Positions 54,951 to 64,000 of a stretch of DNA of 64,000 nt are shown here, piece by piece. Each line of letters starts with the position of its first letter. Position 1 is the stretch's first letter. Where the stretch lies: contig CM077648.1 of assembly GCA_039707465.1 (NCBI GenBank), forward strand, positions 72,745,619-72,809,618, given 5' to 3'. The position numbers and the translations under genes were made by a program. The notes beneath the pieces are model-generated. The model saw only the letters and a program-made list of their open reading frames with translations, was not told the DNA's origin and made no database searches. The DNA is from Rhabdophis nuchalis (Eukaryota > Chordata > Lepidosauria > Squamata > Natricidae).

Positions 54951-55932
54951 CTAAGGGTGGAACACCACTTGGATGGGAGCCTTCGTCTCTGTGTGCACTC
55001 TTTGCAGGACCCTCCATCCAAAGGATGCTTCCATTGAAGCAAATATGTGCAATTGGTAAGGGCGAATAAAGGGCAAAGGAGAAGCCCATGCTCTGCAAAT
55101 TTCTTCGATGGATGCTTGTGTAGCCCATGCTGCTATTGTTGCTGCACTTCTGGTAGAGTGTGCAGTCACCCCTCTGGCAGCTGGTAAGGCTTGAACCTCA
55201 TAGGCCTTAGTGATTAAAACTCCCAACAAACGGCCAATTGTCGGTAGAGTTACCTTGAAGCCCATCGATGCAGGGTGGAAGGACACAAACAGTGCCTCAG
55301 TCTTTCTATGAGATGTAAATTTGGATGGCCCTCCTCACATCCAAGGTGTGCCATTTCTTCTCCAGGGTAGGAGATAACACTGGATAGAAGTCTGGCAGAA
55401 TGATTCCCTGGGCTTTGTGGAACCAGGAGTTCACCTTGGGAATGAAAGAGGGATCCATTTTGAGGACTACCCTGTTCTGATACAATAAGTCTTTCTTGAC
55501 TGAAAGAGCAGCCAGCTCTTATCTCCTACCCTGGCTGAAATGATGGCTACAAGGAAAAGCAAGCTGACAGTCCTTAGTGGCTCAAATGGTTCAGAGGTTA
55601 AGTCTTGTAGGACCTTTGAAAGTTCCCAAGTGGGGTACCTGTGGATCACAGGTGGGTTCAGGTTTGTCGCCCCCCCTGATAAATCTCCAAATGACCAGAT
55701 GGTGGGCCAGAGATTCCCTTTCCCCACACGTCAAAACTGTTGCAAGGGCCGCCACTTGCTTGCGGATGGGGTTATGTGACAGGCCCTTGTCCAGCCCTTC
55801 CTGGAGGAATTCCAGGACTTGTGGCACTGATGTTGAGGTGGGAGTAATGTCCGCCTTAAGGCACCAACTGGTGAACACTGTCCAAGTAGAATTGTAGATT
55901 CTGATTCTATGGGAACCATGCGCTCTTCTCAT
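54951..55932 (-). pseudogene. DIRS-like tyrosine recombinase, frameshifted
   Basis: Read through three frames on the minus strand. The N-terminal core-binding part includes VFTSWCLKADITPTSTSVPQ, VLEFLQEGLDKGLSHN, IRKQVAALATVL. The central part includes LTSEPFEPLRTVSLLFLVA and ISARVGD. The catalytic part includes HTLDVRRAIQIYI (first Arg region), AHSTRSAAT (His-x-x-Arg) and FIRPYQLHIF (nucleophile Tyr). The catalytic set is therefore visible, but two or more frameshifts (about 55600-55730 and 55290-55467) prevent translation. Confidence 0.82.
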
Positions 55933-55989
55933 AGCCTTTGAACAAGGGATACTAGGCTGTCCTTGTGGTCCTGTGATAGAAACACTTCA

Positions 55990-56909
55990 TCTAATGTGGT
56001 GTCGATCCCAGATGCAAGAGTCATGTGGTAGGAAGCAGATGACTCTTTTGGAAGTTGACAGAGAAGCTGTGATCTTGCAAGACCTTGATGGCAGTTTGTA
56101 AGTCCTCTGTCGCTCTCCTGAGTGAGGATGCCTTGATAAGTATGTCACCCAAATAGCATTGGAGATGTACAGGTATTGACCTGAGGTAGGCTGCCAGTGG
56201 TGAAGGTTCTGGGTGCTGATGCTAGGCTGAAAGGCAAAGTCCAGTATTGGAAGTGAGTTCCTCTGTAACAAAAGCGTAGCCACTGGCAATGGGCCGGAAG
56301 AATCGGCACATTGAGATAGGCCTCCATCAAATCAATAGAAGCAAGGAAGTCGCCCTCCTGAATCCCCTCCAGGATGGATTGGAAGGAATGCATTTTGAAC
56401 CTTCTGTAGACCAGATGTAAATTCAGTCTTTTAAGATCTAAAATAACTCTCCACTTCCCCAAATTTTTTGGAATAATGAAGGGAATGGAGCAAAATCCCT
56501 GTCCTCTTTGGCTCTTTGGGACTGCCTTGATGGCCTGAATATCCAACAGGTGTTTGATGGGGTTCTCCATGAGACCTTGCTTTTTGTTGTTCTTCAAGAC
56601 AAAGCAATGAATAAAGAAATTTGCGGGTGTGAAAAGGAATTTCAGATTGAGGCCTAGCCTCACTGTGTTGAGTACCCAATTGTCTGTTGTTGTCATCTCC
56701 CATTGGATTGCAAATAGAGCTAATTGGCTGCCTATGGGAGGATTGGTTTGGAAGTCATCTTGGTCTATGAAAGGAGAGACCTCCTGCTCCACAAAAGGGC
56801 CATTTGGCTTGGAATTGTTGTCTGGGCTGGTTGTGAAACCCCGTTCTGTCTGTCTGGCATTCAGACCTCTGAGGAAAGAACCTCTGGTGCTGGGGAAATG
56901 CCGATTCAT
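55990..56909 (-). pseudogene. DIRS-like reverse transcriptase, broken
   Basis: Landmarks: NPIKHLLDIQAIKAVPKSQR, GFCSIPFIIPKNLGKWRVIL, DLKRLNLHLVYRRFKMHSF, GDFLASIDLMEAYLNVPIL (first catalytic Asp), LRFCYRGTHFQYWTLPFSLA. A frameshift lies near 56170, after which the catalytic box reads CYLGDILIKA: the first Asp of the expected YxDD is Gly. The thumb follows, then the frame meets the recombinase N-terminus with no RNase H domain between. Inactive. Confidence 0.83.
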
Positions 56910-57896
56910 TTGACCAAAAGGAAGGCTTGCAATAGTATGGCGAGGGACATTGGTCTGTCTGCCTAAACGATGATGGAAGATGATGGATCGGGTCTAGCCG
57001 CCCACCCCCCATAGCATGCCACCTGTGTAGGGGGCAGAGGCTAGCCTCCATTTGGATTTGGAATCAGCCTGCTAGTGACGAAGCCAAAGCTTGCTCCTAG
57101 ATGTAACCAAGGATGAAAGGGCACTGGAGGCATACCTTGCGGCATTCAGAGTGGCATCTGCCAAGAATTGAGTAGCTGCAATTAATTTGTTGAGGTTCTG
57201 TTGGAGCCTGGCCTCATGCGGTGGAATTCTTTGTTGCATTTGGCCAAGCCAAAGCAGCGAGGTCTGATTAAAAAAGGAAGCTGCAGAGGCCGCTTTGATT
57301 GCCCAGGCTGAAGATTGGTGCATCATGCACAATGTTATTTCCACCTTTTTATCCTTGGCCTTGAGCCCTTCTGCTATGTCTTCTGACACAAGGGAAGAAG
57401 AGTCAAGAGACACCACAGGATCATCTACCTTGGGTATCTCCAGAATATCAGCCAGGTGGGGAGCCAAATTGTAAAAATGTCTGTCTTTTCTGCTTGGGGT
57501 CAGAAATGAACCTGGCTGTGCCCACTGTTTGTGCACTACATCTACAAAGAGTTGTGGTGCAAGAATATCCTCCTGTTCCATGGCTGGCTCAGAGTAAAGG
57601 TATTCACTAGGACCACTGAGGCCCAAGAGTGTTGGAGTGGGATCAGCTCCCATACCAGATGTCATCTTTGCTTTATGCAAAAGTGATTTAAAGGTAGCAA
57701 ACAGCCAGGTGAAGGCCTGGATATCTGGGGTTAAACCCTTGTCCTCTGATAAATCTGCATCCCTTTGGCCCTCATCAGGAAGAAGTGAATCCTCACTGTC
57801 AGAAGAGGGGTTGTGAGCTTGTGTCCCATACAAGTGGGACCGCGCTCCAGTTAACTGGGGACCCTGTTGAAGGCTGGTAGATGGCTGAAGGGGCAT
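56900..57896 (-). pseudogene. DIRS-like gag protein
   Basis: The frame from the ATG at 57896 is open for 274 codons to a TAG at 57072 (SKLWLRH then stop, where related proteins have Trp). Recognisable parts: acidic stretch SSDSEDSLLPDEGQRDADLS, DRHFYNLAPHLADILEIPKV, SDxxxEGLKAKDKKVE, ALSSLVTSRSKLWLRH. After the stop, QADSKSKWRLASAPYTGG continues the homology. The role would be RNP/particle formation. Assignment rests on position and resemblance to DIRS gag proteins. Confidence 0.7.
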
Positions 57897-57990
57897 AGTT
57901 ATCTGGGTAATAGTTTGCTGCAGTAACTCTCTGAGAAATAGCCTGGGAAATCAATAATTTGCCTTGTTCCACTCCAACCATTATTTTTCT

Positions 57991-58427
57991 GTTTCTTCTC
58001 TCTTTGTTACTATTTGTTTTATTTAGTAAGTAAGAAAAGGGAAGTTTTAGTCATGACATGTAAAAGTAATTCACAACTCCAATTTGACATGCACAACATA
58101 CTGAATGTATAAGATGAAATAAATAGTTTGAGTTTCCTAAGGGATTTGTGCACACTGAATTGATATCACAAAGGGCTTTTTAAATCATGTCAACAGAGAT
58201 TATGCAAATAAGCCTTAAGTGAGAACTCCAAGTAGTAGTCTATTCAATCATGCTGCTCAGCTATAGTGTTTAGGGTCTACTTAGAAATTGTTTAGCTTCA
58301 GGATCACATCTGTATATAACATGTGCACGCAAAGAAAAATAATTACTGGGCAACTGAGACTATGTTTAACTCATTTTTCATGGTAGAAGGTGGGAGTATA
58401 TGTTAATATATATTGGCAGTATTTTAC
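57991..58427. other. No feature recognised
   Basis: AT-rich sequence beyond the DIRS remnant. Confidence 0.4.
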
Positions 58428-58503
58428 ATGCCCTCCAGATATGTGGACTTCAATTTCCAGAATATTTTAGCCAACATAGCTATTAGCTAAAAATTCTTGA
58501 ATT
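58428..58503 (+). mobile_element. Half of a palindromic hAT-like MITE
   Basis: 'ccctccagatatgtggactt' and 'caatttccagaatatttta', the left arm only. Confidence 0.45.
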
Positions 58504-58725
58504 TTCTAAACTAAGCAAGAGATAATGTGAGCAGTACTTAAATGGAAGACAATTGTAATAGGAAATTTAAAAATTGTGGACTGGACTAGGAAGCTGAAGT
58601 AATATCCTGGAAGAAGGTAACCACCTCCCCCCCCCCCCCCACTTTTAATTTGTTGAGGAGAAAACTCCATGGGTGTTTCCATGAAATCCAAGGAATTGAG
58701 TATATAACAAAAGTTATTAAGTTTA

Positions 58726-59053
58726 GAGGGACGCGGTGGCTCAGGGGCTAAAACGCTGAGCTTATCGATCAGAAAGGTTGGCAGTTTGGCAGTTCAAATC
58801 TCTAGTGCCGCGTAATGGAGTGAGCTCCTCTTACTTGTCCCAGTGTCTGCCAACCTAGCAGTTTGAAAGCATGCAAGTAGAAAAATAGGGACTAGTGTTC
58901 CTTGTGCCTTCGGCATTTAGTCATGTTCGCCACATGATCACGGAGACGTCTTCGGATAGCACTGGCTCTTCTGCTTTGAAACCAAGATGAGCACTGCCCC
59001 CTAGAGTCGGGAACAACTAGCATGCATGTGGGGGGGGGGGGACCTTTACCTTA
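58726..59053 (+). mobile_element. Sauria-type tRNA-derived SINE
   Basis: Pol III promoter boxes: A box TGGCTCAGGGG at 58737-58747 and B box AGTTCAAATCT at 58791-58801. The body contains 'cacatgatcacggagacgtc', 'ctctagtcgggaac'-type sequence (here 'tagagtcgggaacaactag') and ends 'acctttacctta', a tail shared with BovB LINEs, which mobilise this family. A poly-G run (59029-59041) sits in the tail. ~10-15% of tRNA-like positions look mutated; no clear TSD. Confidence 0.85.
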
Positions 59054-59413
59054 TTCTACAGAAAACTAGAATGTCATATGCTACCTTTCCTAACAACTTA
59101 GAATGATTTGCCATTCCTTTGACAGGCACAGGTGTCATAAATAAATGGGAGGCTCACAAATGCTCTATACAACATACAAATGGAACAACAGTTTTAGTGC
59201 TTATGCTGGAAAAACAGAGTAGAAATAATTGTGCTAGGAATTTCCTAAACTAATACATGAATCAATATGATTGCCTCTCCACCATGAATATTGATATACT
59301 GTACTAAAATATTGATATATTAAACACCGGAGGTAATATTATCATCTGAATCATAACTGAATATTAATCCAATTAGGAATAAGCAAAGTAATTTTTATCT
59401 GTTCCCAGACTTA
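59054..59413. other. No feature recognised
   Basis: AT-rich spacer. Confidence 0.4.
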
Positions 59414-60158
59414 TACAATAGCAGAGTTGGAAGGGACCTTGTAGGTCTTCTAGTCCAACCCCCTGCGTGGGCAGGAACCTTATACCATTTCAGACAAATG
59501 GCCATCCAACATCTTCTTAAAGACTTCCAGGGTTGGAGCATTCACAACTTCTGGAGGCAAGCTGTTCCAGAGGTTAATTGTTCTAACTGTCAGGAAATTT
59601 CTCCTTAGTTCTAAGTTGGTTCCCTCCTTGATTAGTTTCCACCCATTGCTTCTTGTCCTGCCCCCAGGTGCCTTGGAGAATAGTTTGATTCCCTCTTCTT
59701 TGTGGCACCCTCTGAGATATCGGAACACTGCTATCATGTCTCCCCTAGTCCTTCTCTTCATCAAGCTAGACATACCCAGCTCCTGCAGCCGTTCTTCATA
59801 TGTCTTAGTCTCCAGTCCCCTAATCATCTTGGTTGCTCTTCTCTGCACTCTTTCCCGAGTCTCCACGTCTTTTCTACATCGTGGCGACCAAAACTGTATG
59901 CAGTATTCCAAGTGTGGCCTTACCAAGGCACTATACAGTGGCATTAACACTTCACGCGATCTAGATTCTATCCCTCTGTTGATGCAGCCTAGAACTGTGT
60001 TGGCTTTTTTGGCAGCTGCTGCACACTGCTGGCTCATATTTAAATGGTTGTCCACTAGGATACCAAGATCCCTCTCACAGTTGCTACTATTGAGCAAGGT
60101 ACCACCTATACTGTACTTGTGCATTTGGTTTTTCTTGCCTATATGTAGGACCTTACTT
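59414..60158 (-). mobile_element. CR1-clade LINE, 3' fragment with open RT C-terminus
   Basis: The 3' UTR on the minus strand reads 'gttggactagaagacctaca' and 'cccttccaactctgctattg'. The coding part (59480-60124, minus; 214 codons open) has GGTLLNSSNCERDLGILVDN, KANTVLGCINRGIESRSREV, YCIQFWSPRCRKDVETRERV, RRATKMIRGLETKTYEERL, TINLWNSLPPEVVNAPTLEV and a stop. This is the RT thumb and C-terminal domain, without catalytic motifs. 5' truncated at about 60158. Confidence 0.9.
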
Positions 60159-60570
60159 TTTTATCTGTTGTGTTATCTGTTGTGTTATGAAGACAAGGTT
60201 AGGCAAGGCTGACAAATGAAACTTAAAATATATTTTAAATAATTGCTATTAGAACCTTATTATAAGCCCTGTTATAAACCTTATTGATAATATTATCAAA
60301 ATCATGATCATTTATGAACATGTTTGATGATAGTTTAGTCACTCATTTTTCTCTTAAAGTATAATGATTAAGATGGCTCAGGAGTTTTGGGTGAGGGACT
60401 TTGTCAAAATACTTTTGAAAAAATAAGCAGTATCTCATTTATGTAATCAATCTATACTGAATGTACTTGGTAATCTTACTTGATTATTTATCTTTAATAA
60501 CTCTTTCTATTAACATTTGAATTTCATCTTCCCCCATCTCAACTTTTCTGTGACTTCTGTTGCTCAAGAT
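60159..60570. other. No feature recognised
   Basis: AT-rich; begins with a small direct repeat 'tatctgttgtgtta' (60160-60187). Confidence 0.4.
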
Positions 60571-60575
60571 ATGTA

Positions 60576-60986
60576 TGTCAGGTCTGCAATGGTTCCTTTA
60601 AGAATCTTTGGCCTGCCACACACTCTCTCTCATCTTTACTATGCTGTTTCATTAGGGGGAGGAGTAGAATTGTAGAATACGTTGTTCTAAAAACAAAACA
60701 TTCCTTTCTAGAAGCCCAAAGTCATTCTTTGTCTCCGCACCTCTGCACCTGACCGGAACCAGCTGGGTGGAGATGCCAGCCTGGCAGAGGAAGATTGGAC
60801 CATGTGATGGATTTGTGGGTGTGGGGGCAGGATCATGAACTTTCAACTGGGTGGAAACCCCAGGAAGCTTTCAGATTCAGGTTTCCCACAGATGTAGCAA
60901 CATGTCTCTATTAATAAATTGGAACTTTGAGGAAAGATTTGCCTTGAACTCTGATTTGATTTTGGATGATATTTGGAACTCTGACA
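60576..60986 (+). mobile_element. Solo LTR, 411 bp, 5-bp TSD
   Basis: Starts TGTCAG and ends CTGACA (terminal inverted hexamers with canonical TG...CA). Exact 5-bp TSD 'atgta' at 60571-60575 and 60987-60991. A polyadenylation-like 'ttaataaattgg' lies at about 60912. There is no internal coding sequence on either side, so it is the product of LTR-LTR recombination. ERV or Gypsy origin is not resolved. Confidence 0.8.
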
Positions 60987-60991
60987 ATGTA

Positions 60992-61577
60992 CTGACCATG
61001 TTCTTCATCAAGCTGTTCTAGTGATAAAACCCCACCCTTAGAGGCAGGTGGGCAAAATGGGAAAAAAAAACCTCCATCAATTTTCTACTTTATCAGACCA
61101 AGAATCACCTTTTCACCTCCATTTTTGTTTTTCCAGAACAGTGGAAGTTTGATCTATCAAACATTTTGCTTATTTTATTTATGTGCAATAAACATAGATA
61201 AAAATAGTAGCTGATAGTTCTTTCCTCTAATGATGGCTTTCCATTTTCCTATTTGTTTTCTTCATTGAATTGTTTTCTCCAAGAGCAAAGTCATTTATGC
61301 AATGCACTAAAAAGGATTTTTCACAAACAATCCTAAAATGAAAGAGGCACCCCTCTGAAACCACTGGAGTAGTTCATTTTCTTGAAGCTCAATGTGGCTG
61401 CTTCAAAGATTTTCTTAGCTGGCCTTTGCATGCACAGCTGTAGTTTGGCTTTGCTGGCCATACTTCATAGTAAACACTGTGAAACCAATTTCTCTGTGCT
61501 AAAGCAAAACAGTCAGTTTGGCTAAACATAAGTTATACAAAGATAAATTGAAGACTGGGAAGTAATGATTTAATGGA
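60992..61577. other. No feature recognised
   Basis: AT-rich DNA without identifiable elements. Confidence 0.4.
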
Positions 61578-62018
61578 AGAAATCTAGAGGCCTGGAAGAT
61601 GATTTGGGGACTGTAGGCTAAAACATATGAAGAATAGTTACAGGAACTGGGCATGGCTTGTCTAGTGAATAGAAGGACCAGAGGAGACACGATAGCAGTG
61701 TTCTAAATTTTGAGGGGCTGTTATAGAGAGGGTGTCAACCTGTTTTCCAAAGCACCTGAAGGTCAAACAAGGAATAATGAGTGGAAACTGATCAAGGAGC
61801 AATTCAATCTAGAAATAAGGAGAAATTTTCTGACAATGAGAACAATCAACCAATGGAACAGTTCGCCTTCAGAAGTTGTGGAAGTTTCATCACTGGAAGC
61901 TTTCAAGAAGAGACTGGATTGTCATCTATCAGAAATGGTGTAGGGTTTCCTGCTTGGGTGGGGAGTTCGACTGGATCACCTACAAAGTCCCTTCCAACTC
62001 TATTAATCTATTTATGTA
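61578..62018 (+). mobile_element. CR1-clade LINE, 3' fragment
   Basis: Coding trace ELGMACLVNRRTRGDTIAVF, then (frame 61710-61943) GVNLFSKAPEGQTRNNEWKL, IRRNFLTMRTINQWNSSPSE, LEAFKKRLDCHLSEMV and stop. The 3' UTR ends 'tcccttccaactctattaat'. An in-frame stop and several substitutions relative to the copy at 59.4 kb. Confidence 0.85.
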
Positions 62019-62702
62019 ACCTGAAAGAATGGATTCAGAAAGAAGCACACAGGTAGAAAATAAGTCTACAGGAAAAGGGTGATATGGCTTAACAAAAACT
62101 TTCCAATACATAGTTAAAAGTCACTACACTACAAAAATTGTTTCTGTGATTTGTTCAAAACAGGTAGGACTACCTTGAGTGTGGACAAATTTGTTACATA
62201 ACTTGCTGCTATTGCTGGCTGTAAAATGTATTCCCTTCCTTCAAGGGAATTCTGCACGATATACATTTTGCTAAAAAATATAGCATTGTAATCTGGATCT
62301 TAAATCTTCAATATGTTTGGGGGGGGGGGGGGGTTGGAATAGCTTCAGTACCAGTCAGTTGATGCATAGTAGGGAGCAGAAGAGACAATCTGTCTGTGAA
62401 TACTTGCTGAAAGCTGATGTATTTGTTATATTCACTAAGTTCCAGAAACCTGCAGTTGATAAATTACTGACCAATTAAACACAGCATGAAATTCTTATCC
62501 AGCTTCTGGATGATTTGACTTTGAAGCGTATGAATTTATTGCAGTAAAAAACATCACTGTCTAGCTTCAGTATAATCTCTTTACAATATTCTTTTTATTC
62601 CTTTCAAAAATTAATACTTTGAGAGCAGCCTTATCGTAGTTTTAAACTGATCATTTAAAATACTGATTTAACCTATGATTTAAGTTATTTTTATTAATGG
62701 TT
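62019..62702. other. No gene seen; poly-G run
   Basis: AT-rich DNA with a run of about 16 G at 62317-62332. Confidence 0.4.
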
Positions 62703-62775
62703 TCAACAAAATTCACCATTTCACCAAATTTCACCATTTCACCAAATTTCATCATTTCACCAAATTTCACAAATT
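62703..62775 (+). repeat. Minisatellite, 18-bp unit, about four copies
   Basis: Unit 'aaatttcaccatttcacc', with one variant carrying 'catcatt'. Confidence 0.9.
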
Positions 62776-64000
62776 GTAGTTTGTAAATTTTCTAAACATA
62801 CTTTCCAATTGATTTTTATAACAATTAAAATGTTTTCATTTATATTTGAAGTTTTAATTAGATTAGTCATAGACTTTCCACATACAGTACTATATTTAAT
62901 ATGCCTGGCATTTTAATGGATGACTTCTGGCAGGAGAGAGGCAGGAATGCAATTGTGTTAATATTTAACATAGTGGTGAAACTGAAAATTATGGATATGT
63001 GATTCTCAGCCACAGAATCCGTGGAGTCTACCTGTTGTAAATGGATGCCTATTTTACATATATATGAAATCTGGAGGTGATCTTAGAATTGTGATTGAAG
63101 TGCCAAATGATCTTGGAGATCAGGAGTTCTTATTACCATAAATTATGCCCGTTGCTAAATAGAAAAAGCTTAGTAACTGCTGTTTATATTTTCTTTTTAA
63201 AAAGTTTTTTATTTTTAAACAAACATAAAACAAACAAACATAAACACACACAAAATAAAAACTCTTTTCCAATTACTTACAGTGTGTCGATTGGTTACAA
63301 ACCAATTGTGCTTTCTCCCAATAGTCTTCACTTGCAATTTACAGAAAAACTCATATCATCAATCTAATAAATATGTATACAATTGTTAGTTATTAAACAT
63401 TCATTTGACTATAGCTATTATTACATCCTTTTAATGTAAAATATTCTAAATTTGAAATAAATTTATATTATGGCATTTCATTACACTATCCTAAAACCAT
63501 CCAATAGTATTGATGCTGTTTATATTTTCTGAAGTATAAACTGTGAATTTTCAAAAATTAGCAAACAAGAATATAAGGCATTGAAGAAAAAGTGCAGAAA
63601 CTACTGTACAAATCTATTTTTCATGAAAATTATTAAGTGTAATTCCCAATGTTTTTAAGAATTATGGGTCTTCTAGAGATTGTGATTTAACAATTTCTGG
63701 GAAGATACAGATTCTTACCTCTAAGGAAAAAAATGATCATTATGAAAAAGCCTGAATAAATAAAGAAGCCTTTACAACCTTTGTAGGACACATTAATCTG
63801 CCCATCCTGTCAATTTCTACTTATTTCCCTAACAACTGATACTTTTTTCACTACTACATTAATTGGATGCCATACACTCATGTGCTTGTGGTGATCAGCT
63901 GGCCCTAGCAGGACATGAGGGGCTCTTTAAATCCTCTACCCATAACCCTATTACACTCCCCCAGCAATTTCTGAAAAGTAACTATCAAGGAATGCTGCCA
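62776..64000. other. No feature recognised
   Basis: AT-rich DNA to the end of the window, with an A/AC-rich simple stretch at 63215-63260. The 90-codon frame at 63095-63367 has no recognisable domain. Confidence 0.4.

Larger units (their letters stand above)
54610..57990 (-). mobile_element. DIRS-like tyrosine-recombinase retrotransposon, degenerate
   Basis: Minus-strand order: gag-like frame (57896 to ~56900), RT (to ~56000), tyrosine recombinase (55932 to 54951), then a terminal region with inverted and direct repeats (54620-54930). The RNase H and methyltransferase regions expected between RT and recombinase in DIRS1-group elements are missing, so the element is internally deleted. Outer limits are approximate. 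The recombinase and lack of an integrase set it apart from LTR retroelements. Confidence 0.82.

Noticed and set aside
54663..55037. 124-codon open frame, plus strand, in the DIRS region
   Set aside because: It overlaps the DIRS terminal repeats antisense to the recombinase and has no domain.

Overview
The window is repeat-dense, AT-rich vertebrate DNA, most likely from a squamate reptile and probably a snake. This rests on the mixture of elements: L2- and CR1-clade LINEs with young-looking copies, L1, a tRNA-derived SINE whose 3' end matches the Sauria SINE/BovB tail, DIRS-like sequence, many short hAT elements and long GATA/GGTA-type microsatellites. I found no host protein-coding gene, tRNA or rRNA. 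Almost every coding trace belongs to a mobile element.

Layout. 1-0.9 kb: the 3' part of an ORF1-only L1-type element (copy 1). 1-5.6 kb: SINEs, a partial TIR element and a Tigger/pogo-like MITE. 5.65-10.0 kb: a complete ORF1-only element (copy 2, minus strand) with a perfect 16-bp target-site duplication (TSD), split by an L2 LINE (6.4-8.7 kb). 10.8-13.4 kb: hAT elements with exact 8-bp TSDs, one nested in another. 13.4-18.0 kb: mostly unique sequence, with one GC-elevated block at 16.4-17.0 kb. 18.0-28.8 kb: a deep nest. An L1 fragment with a 5' inversion hosts a TIR element, which hosts a CR1, which hosts an L2; just downstream lies a complete ORF1-only element (copy 3) with a perfect 18-bp TSD. 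30.3-30.8 kb: hAT elements. 32.0-35.0 kb: a LINE 3' end split by another copy of the TIR element, itself split by an L2. 36.8-40.4 kb: a CR1 foldback followed by a near-identical 1,717-bp tandem duplication. 41-49 kb: hAT MITEs and four L2 3' fragments. 50.0 kb: a perfect 50-bp inverted repeat. 54.6-58.0 kb: a degenerate DIRS-like tyrosine-recombinase retrotransposon. 58.7-62.0 kb: Sauria-type SINE, two CR1 3' ends and a solo LTR.

The best candidate for something undescribed is the ORF1-only family. Three independent copies share the same ORF1-to-3'UTR junction, and two share the same ~0.85 kb 5' leader and the same 5' terminus. None has an ORF2 (endonuclease/RT). This is the organisation of mammalian 'half-L1' (HAL1) elements, here in a squamate-type genome. 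Such elements would need reverse transcriptase from an L1. A second theme is foldback or template-switch scars (7.53, 36.8, 45.6 and 50.0 kb). The nesting gives a relative order in which L2 insertion was the latest event at three separate places.
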